Source: Pseudomonas mandelii
GTDB lineage: Bacteria > Pseudomonadota > Gammaproteobacteria > Pseudomonadales > Pseudomonadaceae
Length of the DNA stretch: 64,000 bases
Assembly (NCBI RefSeq): GCF_006438925.1
Contig: NZ_RCZA01000009.1
Coordinates: 268,118-332,117 of the forward strand
Reading direction: 5' to 3'
Numbering within the stretch: the stretch's first letter is position 1; every line of letters begins with the position of its first letter. A program made the translations under genes and the position numbers. The notes below the pieces were generated by a model. The model searched no databases. It saw nothing but the letters and a program-made list of their open reading frames with translations, and was not told where the DNA came from. This document shows positions 22,668-34,224 of this stretch, one piece after another.

Positions 22668-25618
22668 CACTCGGCGTCCAGATGCAGCGGCGTAACCACT
22701 CGACCGTCACTTTCCGCTTCGCCGAGGTTGGCGTCGACGAAGTACACGCGGTCATCGGCCAACTGGCCCTTGTCGACCAGATAGTCCTTGATGCTGCTGG
22801 CGCGCTCCTGACCCAGCTGGCGTAAGAGAACGTCGCTGGAACTCCAGAACTTGATCACGCCTTCGCGCATTTTTGCCGTGCGTTCTTCGTTGCCCAGATC
22901 CTTCCACTCGGCGGGCGGCTGCGTCTTCAGGCGCGTGCGGTAGATCCCTTCCAGCAGCGAACCTTTCTCGTTATCCGGTACTTCCAGCAATGAAGCCTGA
23001 GCCGGCACCTTGTCACCGCGACGCTGGAGCATTTTGTAGTAGTTGTACTGGTATTCCCGTTCCAGACGTTGCTCGGCAATCAGCGGGCCATCGCTGCTTG
23101 CAGCAGCCGTGCCTTCGATTTCCAGGCGCAAGGCCGGACGTTCCTTGAGGGCCTGGGACAGTTTGACCAGTGAACCCTCGGCCTCCTTGCTCAGGTCGCT
23201 TGAACCCGGTGCAAACGACACAGTGCCTAAATCTTCGGAACCACCGCCACTGACCAGCCCGCCAATCATTTTGAACGGTGCCGCGGCAGCTTTGACGATC
23301 AGGTTGCGCAAGGTCTGCCAGACAATCGGCATGATGCTGAACTGCGGATTGTTCAGGTCGCCGGTCACCGGCAGCTCGATGGAAATCTTGCCGTCGACGT
23401 CCTTGAGCAGCGCGATGGCCAGTTTCAACGGCAGGCTCACGGCATCCGGACTGTCGACTTTCTCACCCAGTTGCAGCTGCTCGACCACCACTTTGTTTTC
23501 GGCCTTGAGCTGGCCCTTGGTGATCAGGTAATGCAGGTCGAGATTGAGCCGGCCCTTGCGGATGCGGTAACCGGCGAACTTGCCGGAGTAGGGCGTGAGC
23601 GTGGTCAGTTCAACACGTTTGAAACTGGTGGCGATGTCGAGGCTGGCCATCGGGTCGAACGGGTTGACCGAGCCCTTGATGGTAACTGGCGCATAGCGGT
23701 CGACTTTGCCTTTGATATCGACGCTGGCCGGTTTCGCCTGACGACTGTCGATGGTGCCAATTTGCCCATTGAGCTGTTGAATGGCCGTGGCGAAATTCGG
23801 GGTCAGGCTGAAGTCGGCGAAGTTGGCCGAGCCGTCGTTGATGGCAATGCCACCAATGTGGATGCCCAGCGGTTTTTCCTTGCCGGCAGGTTTGGCTTCA
23901 GCCGTTTTGGCGCCGGAGTCGGGCGGTTGCGGAATTAGCAGATCATCGATGTTAGTGGTGCGGTCATCGTTGATCATGAAGCGCGCATAAGGCTGGAACA
24001 GGTTGACCTTGTCGATCGACAGGCTGTCGCCGTGCTGATAATTCAGGCCTTCAAGCACCAATTGTTGCCACTTGAGGAAGTCGCGGGTTTTGAGGGTGTC
24101 GAGGGTATGCAGTTGATCGACCTGAGCACGGCCGGTGACGTTGAACGCCAGCGGCTCGGTGCTTTTCAGATCGACCGCCAGATCACTGCCGAGCATGCCA
24201 CTGCGCAGTTCCAGGCGAATGAACGGGTTGATATAGGACTGGGCGACGCGCAGGTCGATGTCCTTGGTTTGCACTTTTAACTTGGCACTGATTGGGGCGA
24301 GATTGACCACGCCGTCTGCCGTGAGCTTGCCTTGCTTGCCCACGCCCGTATCGAGCTTGAGGTTAAAAGGCGAGCCGTTGAGGCTGTCGAAATTCTGCAG
24401 GTCCAGGTTCAGCGGGCCGATGTCCAGCGCCACGGCGGGTTGCGCCTTGCGGTCAGCCAGATGCACCTGGTAATCGCGCAGTTGCACGTCTTTGAGCAGC
24501 ACCTGCCATGGCTTGCTCGGTGGCGCCGGGTCGGGTTTCGGTGAATCGGCGGCGGCCGGGGTGCTGGCCGGTTCGGCCTTGGCTTTGACGGTTGCTTTGG
24601 ACGGTTGGCTGGCAAACAGTTTCTGCCAATCGAGTTGCCCGTCGGCTTCGAGGGCGGCCCAGGTTTCCAGTTTCTGGCTGCGGATCTTGCCGACCACCAC
24701 TTGCTGCTTGGCCAGATCCACCGTGGTTTCGCTGATGTCCAGGCGTGCGAGCTTCGCCAGTGGTCGACCATCCGGGGCCTTGATGGCGAAGGGGGCGACG
24801 CTGACGGCGACGTTACTCATCAGCAGTTCGGTTTCCTTGCTCAGGTTGAGCTTGTAATCGGTGCTGAGGTTGAGGACGCCGTCTTCGAGATCCAGTGGCA
24901 CAGCGTCACGCACATAGGGCCAAAAGGCTTTCATCTTGCCGTCGGTAATCTTCAACTTACCTTCGGAGGCAATCGGAATCAGGCTGAAGTTGCCGGTCCA
25001 GTCGATCTGGCCACCCGCCGGGCCGACAGCCACCAAGGTCATGTCGGCACTGTCTTCGGGTAGGGTGCTGAGGTTTTTCAGCTCGAAATCGAGTTTGTCG
25101 TAGAGGAATTCGATCGGCTCGCTGGGCCGTGCGTCCTGGAAGTGCACATAGCCGCCGGCCAGTTTGATCCGCTCGATGCGCAACGGGAACGGTTTGGCGT
25201 TCGGGTCGGCCGGGGTCGGTTCACTGACGGGGATTTTGAACAGGCCAAGCAGATTGAGCTTGCCGTCCTTGCCGAAGAGGATTTCGGTCTTGGGTTTGTC
25301 GATTTCGATATCGGACAGGTGCAGCGCCTTGGTCCAGAGGCTGTCGATCTGCAAATTGGCGTACAGGCGCTCGAAGCCGACCTGTTCCTTGCCCGGCTCG
25401 CCGATGATCAGGCCCCAAAGGGTGACTTCAAGGCTGAACGGGTTGAGTTCGATCCGCTGGATCGTCGCGGGCGTCGTCGCGTAACTGGCTAATTGTTGGT
25501 TGGCCACCCGTAACGCGATGCCCGGCAAAACAAGAAAACCCAGCAGGCTGTAGAGGGCTAGAGCGGTCAACAGAGCGCCAATAGCGCGAATCAATCCTTT
25601 GGGCATGTGCGGCTTCAT
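22667..25618 (-). CDS. DUF748 family envelope protein (AsmA-like)
   Basis: This is a large envelope protein of about 983 residues from the ATG at 25618. An N-terminal membrane anchor (about 8-33, LIRAIGALLTALALYSLLGFL) is followed by long beta-rich repeats typical of DUF748/AsmA-like proteins, which are thought to bridge the periplasm in lipid transport. A Pro/Ala/Lys-rich linker lies near 350-375. The C-terminus (after about 825) has an OmpA-like pattern (FAPGSSDLSKEAEGSLVKLS and LRLEIEGTA). The frame could extend 11 residues upstream. The exact role is unknown. Confidence 0.82.
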   Translation of the reverse strand: MKPHMPKGLIRAIGALLTALALYSLLGFLVLPGIALRVANQQLASYATTPATIQRIELNPFSLEVTLWGLIIGEPGKEQVGFERLYANLQIDSLWTKALHLSDIEIDKPKTEILFGKDGKLNLLGLFKIPVSEPTPADPNAKPFPLRIERIKLAGGYVHFQDARPSEPIEFLYDKLDFELKNLSTLPEDSADMTLVAVGPAGGQIDWTGNFSLIPIASEGKLKITDGKMKAFWPYVRDAVPLDLEDGVLNLSTDYKLNLSKETELLMSNVAVSVAPFAIKAPDGRPLAKLARLDISETTVDLAKQQVVVGKIRSQKLETWAALEADGQLDWQKLFASQPSKATVKAKAEPASTPAAADSPKPDPAPPSKPWQVLLKDVQLRDYQVHLADRKAQPAVALDIGPLNLDLQNFDSLNGSPFNLKLDTGVGKQGKLTADGVVNLAPISAKLKVQTKDIDLRVAQSYINPFIRLELRSGMLGSDLAVDLKSTEPLAFNVTGRAQVDQLHTLDTLKTRDFLKWQQLVLEGLNYQHGDSLSIDKVNLFQPYARFMINDDRTTNIDDLLIPQPPDSGAKTAEAKPAGKEKPLGIHIGGIAINDGSANFADFSLTPNFATAIQQLNGQIGTIDSRQAKPASVDIKGKVDRYAPVTIKGSVNPFDPMASLDIATSFKRVELTTLTPYSGKFAGYRIRKGRLNLDLHYLITKGQLKAENKVVVEQLQLGEKVDSPDAVSLPLKLAIALLKDVDGKISIELPVTGDLNNPQFSIMPIVWQTLRNLIVKAAAAPFKMIGGLVSGGGSEDLGTVSFAPGSSDLSKEAEGSLVKLSQALKERPALRLEIEGTAAASSDGPLIAEQRLEREYQYNYYKMLQRRGDKVPAQASLLEVPDNEKGSLLEGIYRTRLKTQPPAEWKDLGNEERTAKMREGVIKFWSSSDVLLRQLGQERASSIKDYLVDKGQLADDRVYFVDANLGEAESDGRVVTPLHLDAE

Positions 25619-25711
25619 CTGTCTGAATCGGAGTGCGTTGGAGTATGGCACGCGTTTCCGGTTCCGAAGTGATCATGCTTTATAGGATTTATCTGATTTT
25701 TCGGAAGAATC

Positions 25712-26728
25712 TCAGAGCTGCAGAATCAGCGTTTTCAGCGGCGGCTGCTCATCCATTGACGGAAAATCGCCGCCCGGTTTCATCACTGTCCACTCGCGCA
25801 CCGGCCGGCCGGCTTTCTCTGCACAACGCAAAACTTGCTCGCGCCAGTCGTCCATGCTGACTTTTGCCAGGTTGTTGCAGCAGATCAGCACGCCATTGTC
25901 GGCGGTGGTCAGCAGTGCCGGCTTCAACAGGCTCTGATAGTCACGCAGCAGGTCGACGGTGCCAAAAGCGCTCTTGGCCCAGGCTGGCGGGTCCAGCAGC
26001 ACCAGGTCGTACTGACGCTGTTCCAGACGTTGATAGCTCGGCAGTTTTTGCCCGCGGCGCTGGCTGATCGGCAAGCCCGCCAGTTGGCGGATGGCCGGGA
26101 AATAGTCGGACTGGATGAAGTCCATGGTCGGCAACTGCGGATTGAGCAGGCCGTTCTCACGGCCGACAGCCAGGTTGCCCTCAGCGAAATCGAGGTTGCA
26201 GACTTCGCTCGCGCCACCGGCCGCAGCACTCAGGCCGACGCCACAGGTGTAGGCGAACAGGTTCAGCACACTTTTGTTTTTGCTGTGCTGCTTGACCCAG
26301 CCGCGCGTGTTGCGCAGGTCGAGGAACAGCAGCGGGTCCTGGCCGGCGTGGCGGCCGCGAACCCGGTAATTCAAGCCCCATTCGTGACCGACCAAGTCTT
26401 GCAGGGCGGCTTCGTCGGCGCGATAGACAGTGTCTTCACGGTCGATGCGTGAGTTGCCCCGGGAGCGATCGTTGTAGACCAGCAGCGTTTCGAGGCCCAG
26501 GTGCTGATTGATGGTGTCGTGCAGTTGCAGCAGCGCATCTCGTTCCAGCGACTGGTGAAAGCTTTGCACCAGCAATTGAGGACCGTAGCGATCGATCGTC
26601 AGGCCGCCGGCGCTTTCCTGGCTGCCATGGAACAGGCGATAGCAATCGGTGCCTTGCTGATGCAGCTCGGCCAGCAGGTCCTGACGACGATCGAGGGCGG
26701 CGCGCAGCGCCTGATTCAAGGAAGACAT
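25712..26728 (-). CDS. Class I SAM-dependent rRNA methyltransferase-like protein
   Basis: The 338-residue protein has an N-terminal PUA/EEHEE-like region and a C-terminal Rossmann methyltransferase (about 145-330), with VLNLFAYTCGVGLSAAAGG as the SAM-binding motif and LVLLDPPAWAKS as the catalytic DPPxW-type motif of RlmI-like 23S rRNA cytosine methyltransferases. GLTIDRYG and QDPLLFLDLRNTRGWV are also family marks. The target base is not known from the sequence. It is a single gene. Confidence 0.85.
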   Translation of the reverse strand: MSSLNQALRAALDRRQDLLAELHQQGTDCYRLFHGSQESAGGLTIDRYGPQLLVQSFHQSLERDALLQLHDTINQHLGLETLLVYNDRSRGNSRIDREDTVYRADEAALQDLVGHEWGLNYRVRGRHAGQDPLLFLDLRNTRGWVKQHSKNKSVLNLFAYTCGVGLSAAAGGASEVCNLDFAEGNLAVGRENGLLNPQLPTMDFIQSDYFPAIRQLAGLPISQRRGQKLPSYQRLEQRQYDLVLLDPPAWAKSAFGTVDLLRDYQSLLKPALLTTADNGVLICCNNLAKVSMDDWREQVLRCAEKAGRPVREWTVMKPGGDFPSMDEQPPLKTLILQL

Positions 26729-26796
26729 GCTGGGCGCCTTGCAGGAGGGAATTTGGCGCGGGAGTTTAACAGCTTGGCGCCAAACCGAGGTGCTGC

Positions 26797-26890
26797 CTTC
26801 GCGAGCAGGCTCGCTCCCACATTAGATTTGTGTCGAACTCAAAATGTGCAATCACCGAAAATCCCCTGTGGGAGCGAGCCTGCTCGCGAA
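26797..26890. repeat. REPIN (GTGGGAGCGAGC family)
   Basis: TTCGCGAGCAGGCTCGCTCC and the inverted GGAGCGAGCCTGCTCGCGAA are separated by about 46 nt. It lies between the methyltransferase start and the DUF2236 gene end. Confidence 0.93.
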
Positions 26891-26905
26891 GCTTTTAAGC
26901 GGTTT

Positions 26906-27778
26906 TCAGGTCAGCAAACCCATCCGCCGTTTGGCCCGGTGCACCGAGCCGTTACGCACCGCCCAGCGCAGCATTGGCACGCTGCGATTAACGCTGGCAC
27001 GGATCAGCTTGCGTTGCAGCGGGCTCTGGCTGACGCCCAGCATGTCACTGGCCCAGTCCGGTAGCAGGTCGATCCCGGCCTTCATCATCAAACCGCCGAA
27101 AGGTCTGGCCAAGCGGCTGGGGGATGGGGCGTTCAACAACAGCCGTAACACCTCGCGACTGCGCTCGTCGCACAGCAGTTGTGGGCGAACTCGTTCAAGA
27201 TAATCGGCGATCTCTTGCCGGGAGCGGGGCACATCACGGGCGCCGAGGCGTTCGGCGACCAGGGCGATCTCGCCGTAGTAACGGTCCTGATCAGCCAGGG
27301 ACAGGTTCGGATTGCGGTAACGCAGATGGGCCGCGAGGAAGTTGCTGACTTCGGCCACGTGCACCCAGGTCAACAGATCGGGATCGCTGGCGGCGTAAGG
27401 CCGGCCATCTGGTGCCGTGCCGGTCACTTGCAGGTGGATGGTGCGGACTTTCTCGATCAGCCAGTCGGCGTCCTTTCGCGAACCGAACGTGGTGCCGGAA
27501 ATGAACTGCCCGGTGCGGCGGAGTCTGCCGATCATGTCCTCGCGGAAATTCGAATGGTCCCAGACCCCGGCCAGGGCCAGTGGATGCAGGGCTTGCAGCA
27601 TCAGGGCGCTGATGCCGCCGATCAGCATGCTGCTGAAGTCGCCATGCACTTGCCAGCTCACCGAGTCGGGGCCGAACAGGCCGGGATCACCCTTGGGGTT
27701 TTCCAGGTCGAGTTTGCCCAGAGACAGACCGGTCAGGCTCATGATCTGGGTTTCGATGCGGGTTCGAATGAATTCCAT
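26906..27778 (-). CDS. DUF2236 (MpaB-type) putative oxygenase
   Basis: The 290-residue protein belongs to the DUF2236 family, which includes latex-clearing protein and MpaB-type heme proteins. FGPDSVSWQVHGDFSSML (N-terminal) and MLQALHPLALAGVWDHS (about 60-76) hold the conserved histidines expected to bind heme, and LLTWVHVAEVSNFLAAH follows near 134. It is mostly helical and soluble. The substrate is unknown. It lies 62 nt downstream of a REP doublet and stands alone. Confidence 0.82.
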   Translation of the reverse strand: MEFIRTRIETQIMSLTGLSLGKLDLENPKGDPGLFGPDSVSWQVHGDFSSMLIGGISALMLQALHPLALAGVWDHSNFREDMIGRLRRTGQFISGTTFGSRKDADWLIEKVRTIHLQVTGTAPDGRPYAASDPDLLTWVHVAEVSNFLAAHLRYRNPNLSLADQDRYYGEIALVAERLGARDVPRSRQEIADYLERVRPQLLCDERSREVLRLLLNAPSPSRLARPFGGLMMKAGIDLLPDWASDMLGVSQSPLQRKLIRASVNRSVPMLRWAVRNGSVHRAKRRMGLLT

Positions 27779-27819
27779 GGCGGCTCAGTGGCGAAAAAAA
27801 GGCGGACTTGGAATACCCC

Positions 27820-27905
27820 TGTAGGAGCTGCCGAAGGCTGCGATCTTTTGATTTTTTGATCTTGAAAACGAAGATCAAAAGATCGCAGCCTTCGGCAGCT
27901 CCTAC
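27820..27905. repeat. REP doublet (GTAGGAGCTGCCG family)
   Basis: GTAGGAGCTGCCGAAGGCTG and its reverse complement face each other, with GATCTTTTGAT repeats in the loop. It lies between the DUF2236 gene and the end of acs, a few nt after the acs stop. Confidence 0.93.
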
Positions 27906-27928
27906 GCTAGGCGTTCCAGGTCCGAGTG

Positions 27929-29866
<1,938 letters not shown>

Positions 29867-29875
29867 GACGGTTCC

Positions 29876-29883
29876 TTATTCTT
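29876..29883 (-). promoter_or_regulatory. Hfq/Crc-type motif before acsA
   Basis: On the minus strand AAAACAAGAATAAGG contains AAGAATAA, an AANAAYAA match, 9 nt before the acsA ATG. It fits carbon catabolite control by Hfq/Crc, relieved by CrcZ at 36794-37160. Confidence 0.6.
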
Positions 29884-29916
29884 GTTTTGCGACAAGAGGG
29901 GAGCTGCGCGACCCTC

Positions 29917-29995
29917 GTAGGAGCTGCCGAAGGCTGCGATCTTTTGATCTTGCTTTTTAGAAGATCAAAAGATCGCAGCCTTCGGCAGCTCCTAC
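29917..29995. repeat. REP doublet (GTAGGAGCTGCCG family)
   Basis: GTAGGAGCTGCCGAAGGCTG and its reverse complement enclose a short GATCTT...AAGATC loop. It is nearly identical to the one at 27820-27905, so the pair flanks acsA. Confidence 0.93.
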
Positions 29996-30092
29996 AGTGA
30001 TAGCGCACGCCACCGATTTTGCAGTAAACCCGGTGCCGTGGAGCTGTCGATGCTACAAGTTAAAGGGGCGGGTAAACCGCCCCTTCAGCCTA

Positions 30093-31757
30093 TCACCCGC
30101 GGTGACGACCGCGGAAGTAGTTGATCAAGCCTTGGGTCGAGGCATCGTCAGCCGGGGTTTCTTCGCTGCCGACCAGGCGGTTGTAGACGCCTTTACCCAG
30201 CTCTTTACCCAGCTCCACGCCCCATTGGTCGAAGGCGTTGATGCCCCAGATCACGCTTTGCACGAAGACTTTGTGTTCGTACATCGCCACCAATGCGCCG
30301 AGACGACGCGGGCTGATGCGCTCGACTACCAACGTATTGCTCGGACGGTTGCCCGGGATCACCTTGTGCGGTGCGATTTTGTGCACCTCTTCTTCGCTCA
30401 TGCCTTTGTCGCGCAACTCGGCTTCGGCCTCGGCAAGGGTCTTGCCCAGCATCAGCGCCTGGCTTTGCGACAGGCAGTTGGCGTACAGCCACTGGTGGTG
30501 GTCGGACACCGGGTTGAAGCTGACGATTGGCACGATGAAGTCGGCCGGGATCAGTTGGGTGCCCTGGTGCAGCAACTGGTGGTAAGCGTGTTGACCGTTG
30601 CAACCGACGCCGCCCCAGATCACCGGACCGGTGTCGGTGGAGACCGGAGTGCCGTCCTGGCGCACGCTCTTGCCGTTGGATTCCATGTCCAGCTGTTGCA
30701 AATGCTTGGTGATGTTCCGCAGGTAGTGGTCGTACGGCAGGATCGCGTGGCTTTGCGCGCCCCAGAAATTCCCGTACCACACACCGAGCAGCGCCAGCAG
30801 CACCGGCATGTTCTGTTCGAAAGGCGCGCTCTGGAAATGCTGGTCCATGGTGTAGGCACCGGACAGCAGTTCCTTGAAGTTCGACATGCCGATGGCCAGG
30901 GCAATCGGCAAACCGATGGCCGACCACAGCGAGTAACGGCCGCCAACCCAGTCCCACATCGGGAAGATGTTTTCTTCGCGGATCCCGAAGGCCACCGCCG
31001 CTGCATTGTTGCTGGAGACGGCGATGAAGTGACGGTACAGCTCGGCTTCCGAACCACCCTGAGCCAGGTACCAGGCACGTGCGGCCTGGGCATTCTTCAG
31101 GGTTTCGAGGGTGTTGAAGGATTTCGACGAAACGATGAACAGCGTGGTTTCGGCACGCAGCTTCATGGTCAGTTCGTGGAACTCGCTGCCGTCGATGTTC
31201 GCCAGGTAATGGCAGCGCACGCCTTTCTGGGCGTAGGACAGCAGCGCTTCGGAGACCAGTTCCGGGCCGAGGAACGAGCCACCGATGCCGATATTCACCA
31301 CGTCAGTGATCGGCTTCTCGGAGTAGCCGCGCCACAAACCGTCATGGATACGGCCCACGAGGTCGGTGATCTGGTTCAGGACCTTGTGCACTTCCGGCAT
31401 CACGTTGACGCCGTTGACCTTCAGCTTATCGCCGACCGGACGGCGCAGGGCTGTGTGCAGGGCGGGGCGGCCTTCGGAGGAGTTGACGATTTCGCCTTCG
31501 AACAGCGCTTTGATTGCGCCCTGGAGGTCGACTTCGTTGGCCAGGCCGACCAGCAGGTCGCGGGTCTGGGCGTTGATCAGGTTTTTCGAATAATCGAGAA
31601 ACAGGCCGCAGCTGCTGAGGGTGAATTGGGTAAAGCGCTGCGGATCGGCATTAAAGGCTTCGCGCATGCTGAAATCTTGCATGGCTTGGCGGTGGTCATT
31701 CAACGCTTGCCAGGCGGGCAGAGCGGTAACGTCTTGAGGGGTGCGGTAATACGCCAT
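30093..31757 (-). CDS. pgi: Glucose-6-phosphate isomerase
   Basis: This enzyme interconverts glucose-6-phosphate and fructose-6-phosphate; in pseudomonads it serves the recycling of triose phosphates to the Entner-Doudoroff pathway. The 554 residues show the two family signatures: IGIGGSFLGPELV with the phosphate-binding loop near 153 and VSSKSFNTLET near 210. The catalytic glutamate lies near GWVGGRYSLWSAIG-like WVGGRYSLWSAIGLP (about 272). Length and sequence are ordinary. The ATG at 31757 follows GGAAA. Confidence 0.97.
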   Translation of the reverse strand: MAYYRTPQDVTALPAWQALNDHRQAMQDFSMREAFNADPQRFTQFTLSSCGLFLDYSKNLINAQTRDLLVGLANEVDLQGAIKALFEGEIVNSSEGRPALHTALRRPVGDKLKVNGVNVMPEVHKVLNQITDLVGRIHDGLWRGYSEKPITDVVNIGIGGSFLGPELVSEALLSYAQKGVRCHYLANIDGSEFHELTMKLRAETTLFIVSSKSFNTLETLKNAQAARAWYLAQGGSEAELYRHFIAVSSNNAAAVAFGIREENIFPMWDWVGGRYSLWSAIGLPIALAIGMSNFKELLSGAYTMDQHFQSAPFEQNMPVLLALLGVWYGNFWGAQSHAILPYDHYLRNITKHLQQLDMESNGKSVRQDGTPVSTDTGPVIWGGVGCNGQHAYHQLLHQGTQLIPADFIVPIVSFNPVSDHHQWLYANCLSQSQALMLGKTLAEAEAELRDKGMSEEEVHKIAPHKVIPGNRPSNTLVVERISPRRLGALVAMYEHKVFVQSVIWGINAFDQWGVELGKELGKGVYNRLVGSEETPADDASTQGLINYFRGRHRG

Positions 31758-31902
31758 CGCTGCGGGTTTCCTTTTTACTTGAACGGCCTTTTGAACACTG
31801 AAAATACCGGAGCGCTGTGGGTGGGCGTCCGGTCAACTGCGTCGACACGATTTCATGACACAGGGCGAATACAGTAAACCTCGCGCTGCGATCTGTCTTG
31901 AC

Positions 31903-31960
31903 TTTGTCTGACCCGTTCCCGGTACTTTTTTATACATCAAGCAGGGAACGGTCCGACAAA
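31903..31960. repeat. Inverted repeat between pgi and panD
   Basis: TTTGTCTGACCCGTTCCC and GGGAACGGTCCGACAAA pair over about 17 bp with one bulge and one mismatch around a 23-nt AT-rich loop. It may terminate panD or form a site upstream of pgi; a TATAAA lies in the loop on the minus strand. Confidence 0.6.
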
Positions 31961-31986
31961 CGGAAGGGGAAGGGGCTAAGACTGGA

Positions 31987-32367
31987 TCAGGCGACCTGAA
32001 CCGGAATGGCATTGCTGGTATGGCTCAGTTCATTACCCGGCGCCATGTAGAGCATGCGTGGCTTGAAGTTGAGCAGCTCGGCTTCGCTGTAGTGAGCGTA
32101 TGCGCAGATAATCACGCGATCACCCACCTTGGCCTTGTGTGCGGCGGCACCGTTGACCGAGATCATGCGCGAGCCTTCTTCACCACGAATCGCGTAGGTG
32201 GTGAAGCGTTCACCATTGTCGACGTTGTAGATCTGGATCTGTTCGTACTCACGGATGCCGGACAGGTCCAGCCATTCGCCGTCGATGGCGCAAGAACCCT
32301 CGTAATCGAGTACAGCGTGGGTGACTTCGGCGCGATGGAGCTTGGCTTTGAGCATGATGGCGTGCAT
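31987..32367 (-). CDS. panD: Aspartate 1-decarboxylase
   Basis: This enzyme makes beta-alanine for pantothenate. The proenzyme has 126 residues from the ATG at 32367. It cuts itself at Gly24-Ser25 in YEGSCAID to create the pyruvoyl group, and both residues are present. A region with IRGEEGSRMISVNGAAAHKA follows. Order on the minus strand is panB, panC, panD, with a REPIN between panC and panD. Confidence 0.96.
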   Translation of the reverse strand: MHAIMLKAKLHRAEVTHAVLDYEGSCAIDGEWLDLSGIREYEQIQIYNVDNGERFTTYAIRGEEGSRMISVNGAAAHKAKVGDRVIICAYAHYSEAELLNFKPRMLYMAPGNELSHTSNAIPVQVA

Positions 32368-32459
32368 GAGTGTTTCCCCTGGTCGGAATCGAACGGCGGG
32401 CATTGTGCCCAAGGGCTTGAGGGTCAGCAATACGGCGTGTGAAGTCACCGCCGACCCAA

Positions 32460-32550
32460 TGTGGGAGCGAGCCTGCTCGCGATGGGGCCGTCAGATTCAA
32501 CATCAATGTTGGCTGACAGTCCGCCATCGCGAGCAAGCTCGCTCCCACAG
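32460..32550. repeat. REPIN (GTGGGAGCGAGC family)
   Basis: GTGGGAGCGAGCCTGCTCGC and the inverted GCGAGCAAGCTCGCTCCCAC lie about 50 nt apart between panC and panD. Confidence 0.93.
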
Positions 32551-32566
32551 GGGAATTGCGGTGCTT

Positions 32567-33427
32567 TTAGGCAGTAGCGTCGAGGTTCAGGTGCAGGTTA
32601 TCGATCAACCGCGTAGTGCCCAGGAACGCTGCCACCAGAATCACCAGGTCCCGATCTTCCGCCGTTGCCGGGCGCAAGGTCTGGGCATGACGAATTTCCA
32701 GATAGTCTGGACGCAAACCCGCTGCTTCAAGCTGCTTGATCTGCGCGCCAATCAACGTCGGGAAATCCCGTTCGCCCTGTTTGATCGTGTCGGCAATCTG
32801 GCTCAAGCCGCGATACACAACCGGCGCAATGGCCCGCTGTTCTTCGCTGAGGAAACCATTGCGCGACGACAGCGCCAGGCCATCGGCTGCACGTACCGTC
32901 GGTTCACCGATAATCTGGATCGGCATGTTCAGGTCGTGCACCAGGGCGCGGATCACCGCCAATTGCTGGAAGTCTTTCTGGCCGAAGATCGCCAGGTCCG
33001 GCTGAACCATGTTGAACAGCTTGGTGACTACCGTCGCCACACCTTCGAAATGCCCGGGACGGCTGGCGCCGCAGAGGCCTTCGGAGAGTTGGGGGACGCT
33101 GACGCGGGTCTGGCCAACCATGCCGTCGGGATACATTTCTTCAACGGTTGGCGCGAACAGCAACTGGCAACCGGCCTGGAGCAGTTTCTCCTGATCGGCT
33201 GCGAGGGTGCGCGGGTACTTGTCGAGGTCTTCGCCGGCGCCGAACTGCAATGGGTTGACGAAAATGCTCGCGACCACGAAGTCCACCCGTTGAGTGGCTT
33301 TGGTCACCAGTGCCACATGACCGCTGTGCAGGTTGCCCATGGTCGGCACGAAGCCGATGCGCTTGCCTTCACTGCGGGCACGGGCCACGGCGGCCCGCAA
33401 TTCGCGTACGGTTTTTACGGTGTTCAT
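32567..33427 (-). CDS. panC: Pantothenate synthetase
   Basis: This enzyme joins pantoate and beta-alanine using ATP. The 286 residues carry the nucleotidyltransferase motif PTMGNLHSGH near 29-38 and a KMSKS-like segment ALSSRNGFLS near 180. Length is normal. Its ATG overlaps the panB stop by 4 nt (ATGA). Confidence 0.97.
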   Translation of the reverse strand: MNTVKTVRELRAAVARARSEGKRIGFVPTMGNLHSGHVALVTKATQRVDFVVASIFVNPLQFGAGEDLDKYPRTLAADQEKLLQAGCQLLFAPTVEEMYPDGMVGQTRVSVPQLSEGLCGASRPGHFEGVATVVTKLFNMVQPDLAIFGQKDFQQLAVIRALVHDLNMPIQIIGEPTVRAADGLALSSRNGFLSEEQRAIAPVVYRGLSQIADTIKQGERDFPTLIGAQIKQLEAAGLRPDYLEIRHAQTLRPATAEDRDLVILVAAFLGTTRLIDNLHLNLDATA

Positions 33428-34224
33428 GCAGAGAATCCGTGTTCGATACCAGGGAAAGTCGCCGCTTTGACTTCAGTGACGTACGCACCAAGCGCCGCTT
33501 GAATGTTTTGTTGCCCGGCCATGAAATTCTTCACGAACTTCGGCACACGGCCAGTGATCGAAAGGCCGAGCATGTCGTGCAGAACCAGCACCTGGCCGTC
33601 GGTGGCACTGCCGGCGCCGATACCGATTACCGGAATACCCACAGCCTGGGTGATTTCCTGGGCCAGTTCACTCGGTACGCACTCGAGTAACAGCATGGCT
33701 GCACCAGCCTGTTCCAGGGCGATGGCATCGGCGCGCATCTGGCGTGCCTGGTTCTCGCTACGGCCCTGGACTTTGTAACCGCCCAGAATATTCACCGATT
33801 GTGGCGTCAGCCCCATGTGGGCGCACACCGGGATGCCGCGTTCGGCCAGCAGACGGATCGAGTCCGCCAGCCACAGCGCACCTTCAACCTTGACCATGTG
33901 CGCACCCGCCTGCATCAACAGAGCACTGTTGGTCATGGTTTGTTCGATGGTGGCGTAGGCCATGAAGGGCAGGTCGGCGAGGATCAACGCATCGGTGTTA
34001 CCGCGTTTGACGGATGCCACGTGGTAAGCCATTTCAGCGGTGGTGACCGGCAGGGTGCTGTCGTGACCTTGCAAAACCATGCCAAGGGAGTCGCCCACCA
34101 GCAGCACTTCGACACCCGCCTCATTGCAGGCGTGGGCGAAGGTCGCGTCATAGCAGGTCAGCATGGTGATCTTTTCACCTTTTTGCTTGAGACCTTGCAG
34201 AGTGGTCAGGGTGATGGCTGGCAT
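33424..34224 (-). CDS. panB: 3-methyl-2-oxobutanoate hydroxymethyltransferase
   Basis: This is the first committed step of pantothenate synthesis: ketoisovalerate plus methylene-tetrahydrofolate gives ketopantoate. The 266 residues have the TIM-barrel motif MLTCYDATFAHACNEAGVEVLLVGDSLGMV (about 21-50) with metal-binding Asp residues, and GIGAGSATDGQVLVLHDMLG near 200. It is the first gene of panB-panC. A cluster of TGTTAC words lies about 180 nt upstream. Confidence 0.97.
   Translation of the reverse strand: MPAITLTTLQGLKQKGEKITMLTCYDATFAHACNEAGVEVLLVGDSLGMVLQGHDSTLPVTTAEMAYHVASVKRGNTDALILADLPFMAYATIEQTMTNSALLMQAGAHMVKVEGALWLADSIRLLAERGIPVCAHMGLTPQSVNILGGYKVQGRSENQARQMRADAIALEQAGAAMLLLECVPSELAQEITQAVGIPVIGIGAGSATDGQVLVLHDMLGLSITGRVPKFVKNFMAGQQNIQAALGAYVTEVKAATFPGIEHGFSA

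Noticed and set aside
29997..31877. 626-residue plus-strand ORF
   Set aside because: It is antisense to pgi and begins inside a REP doublet; no family features.
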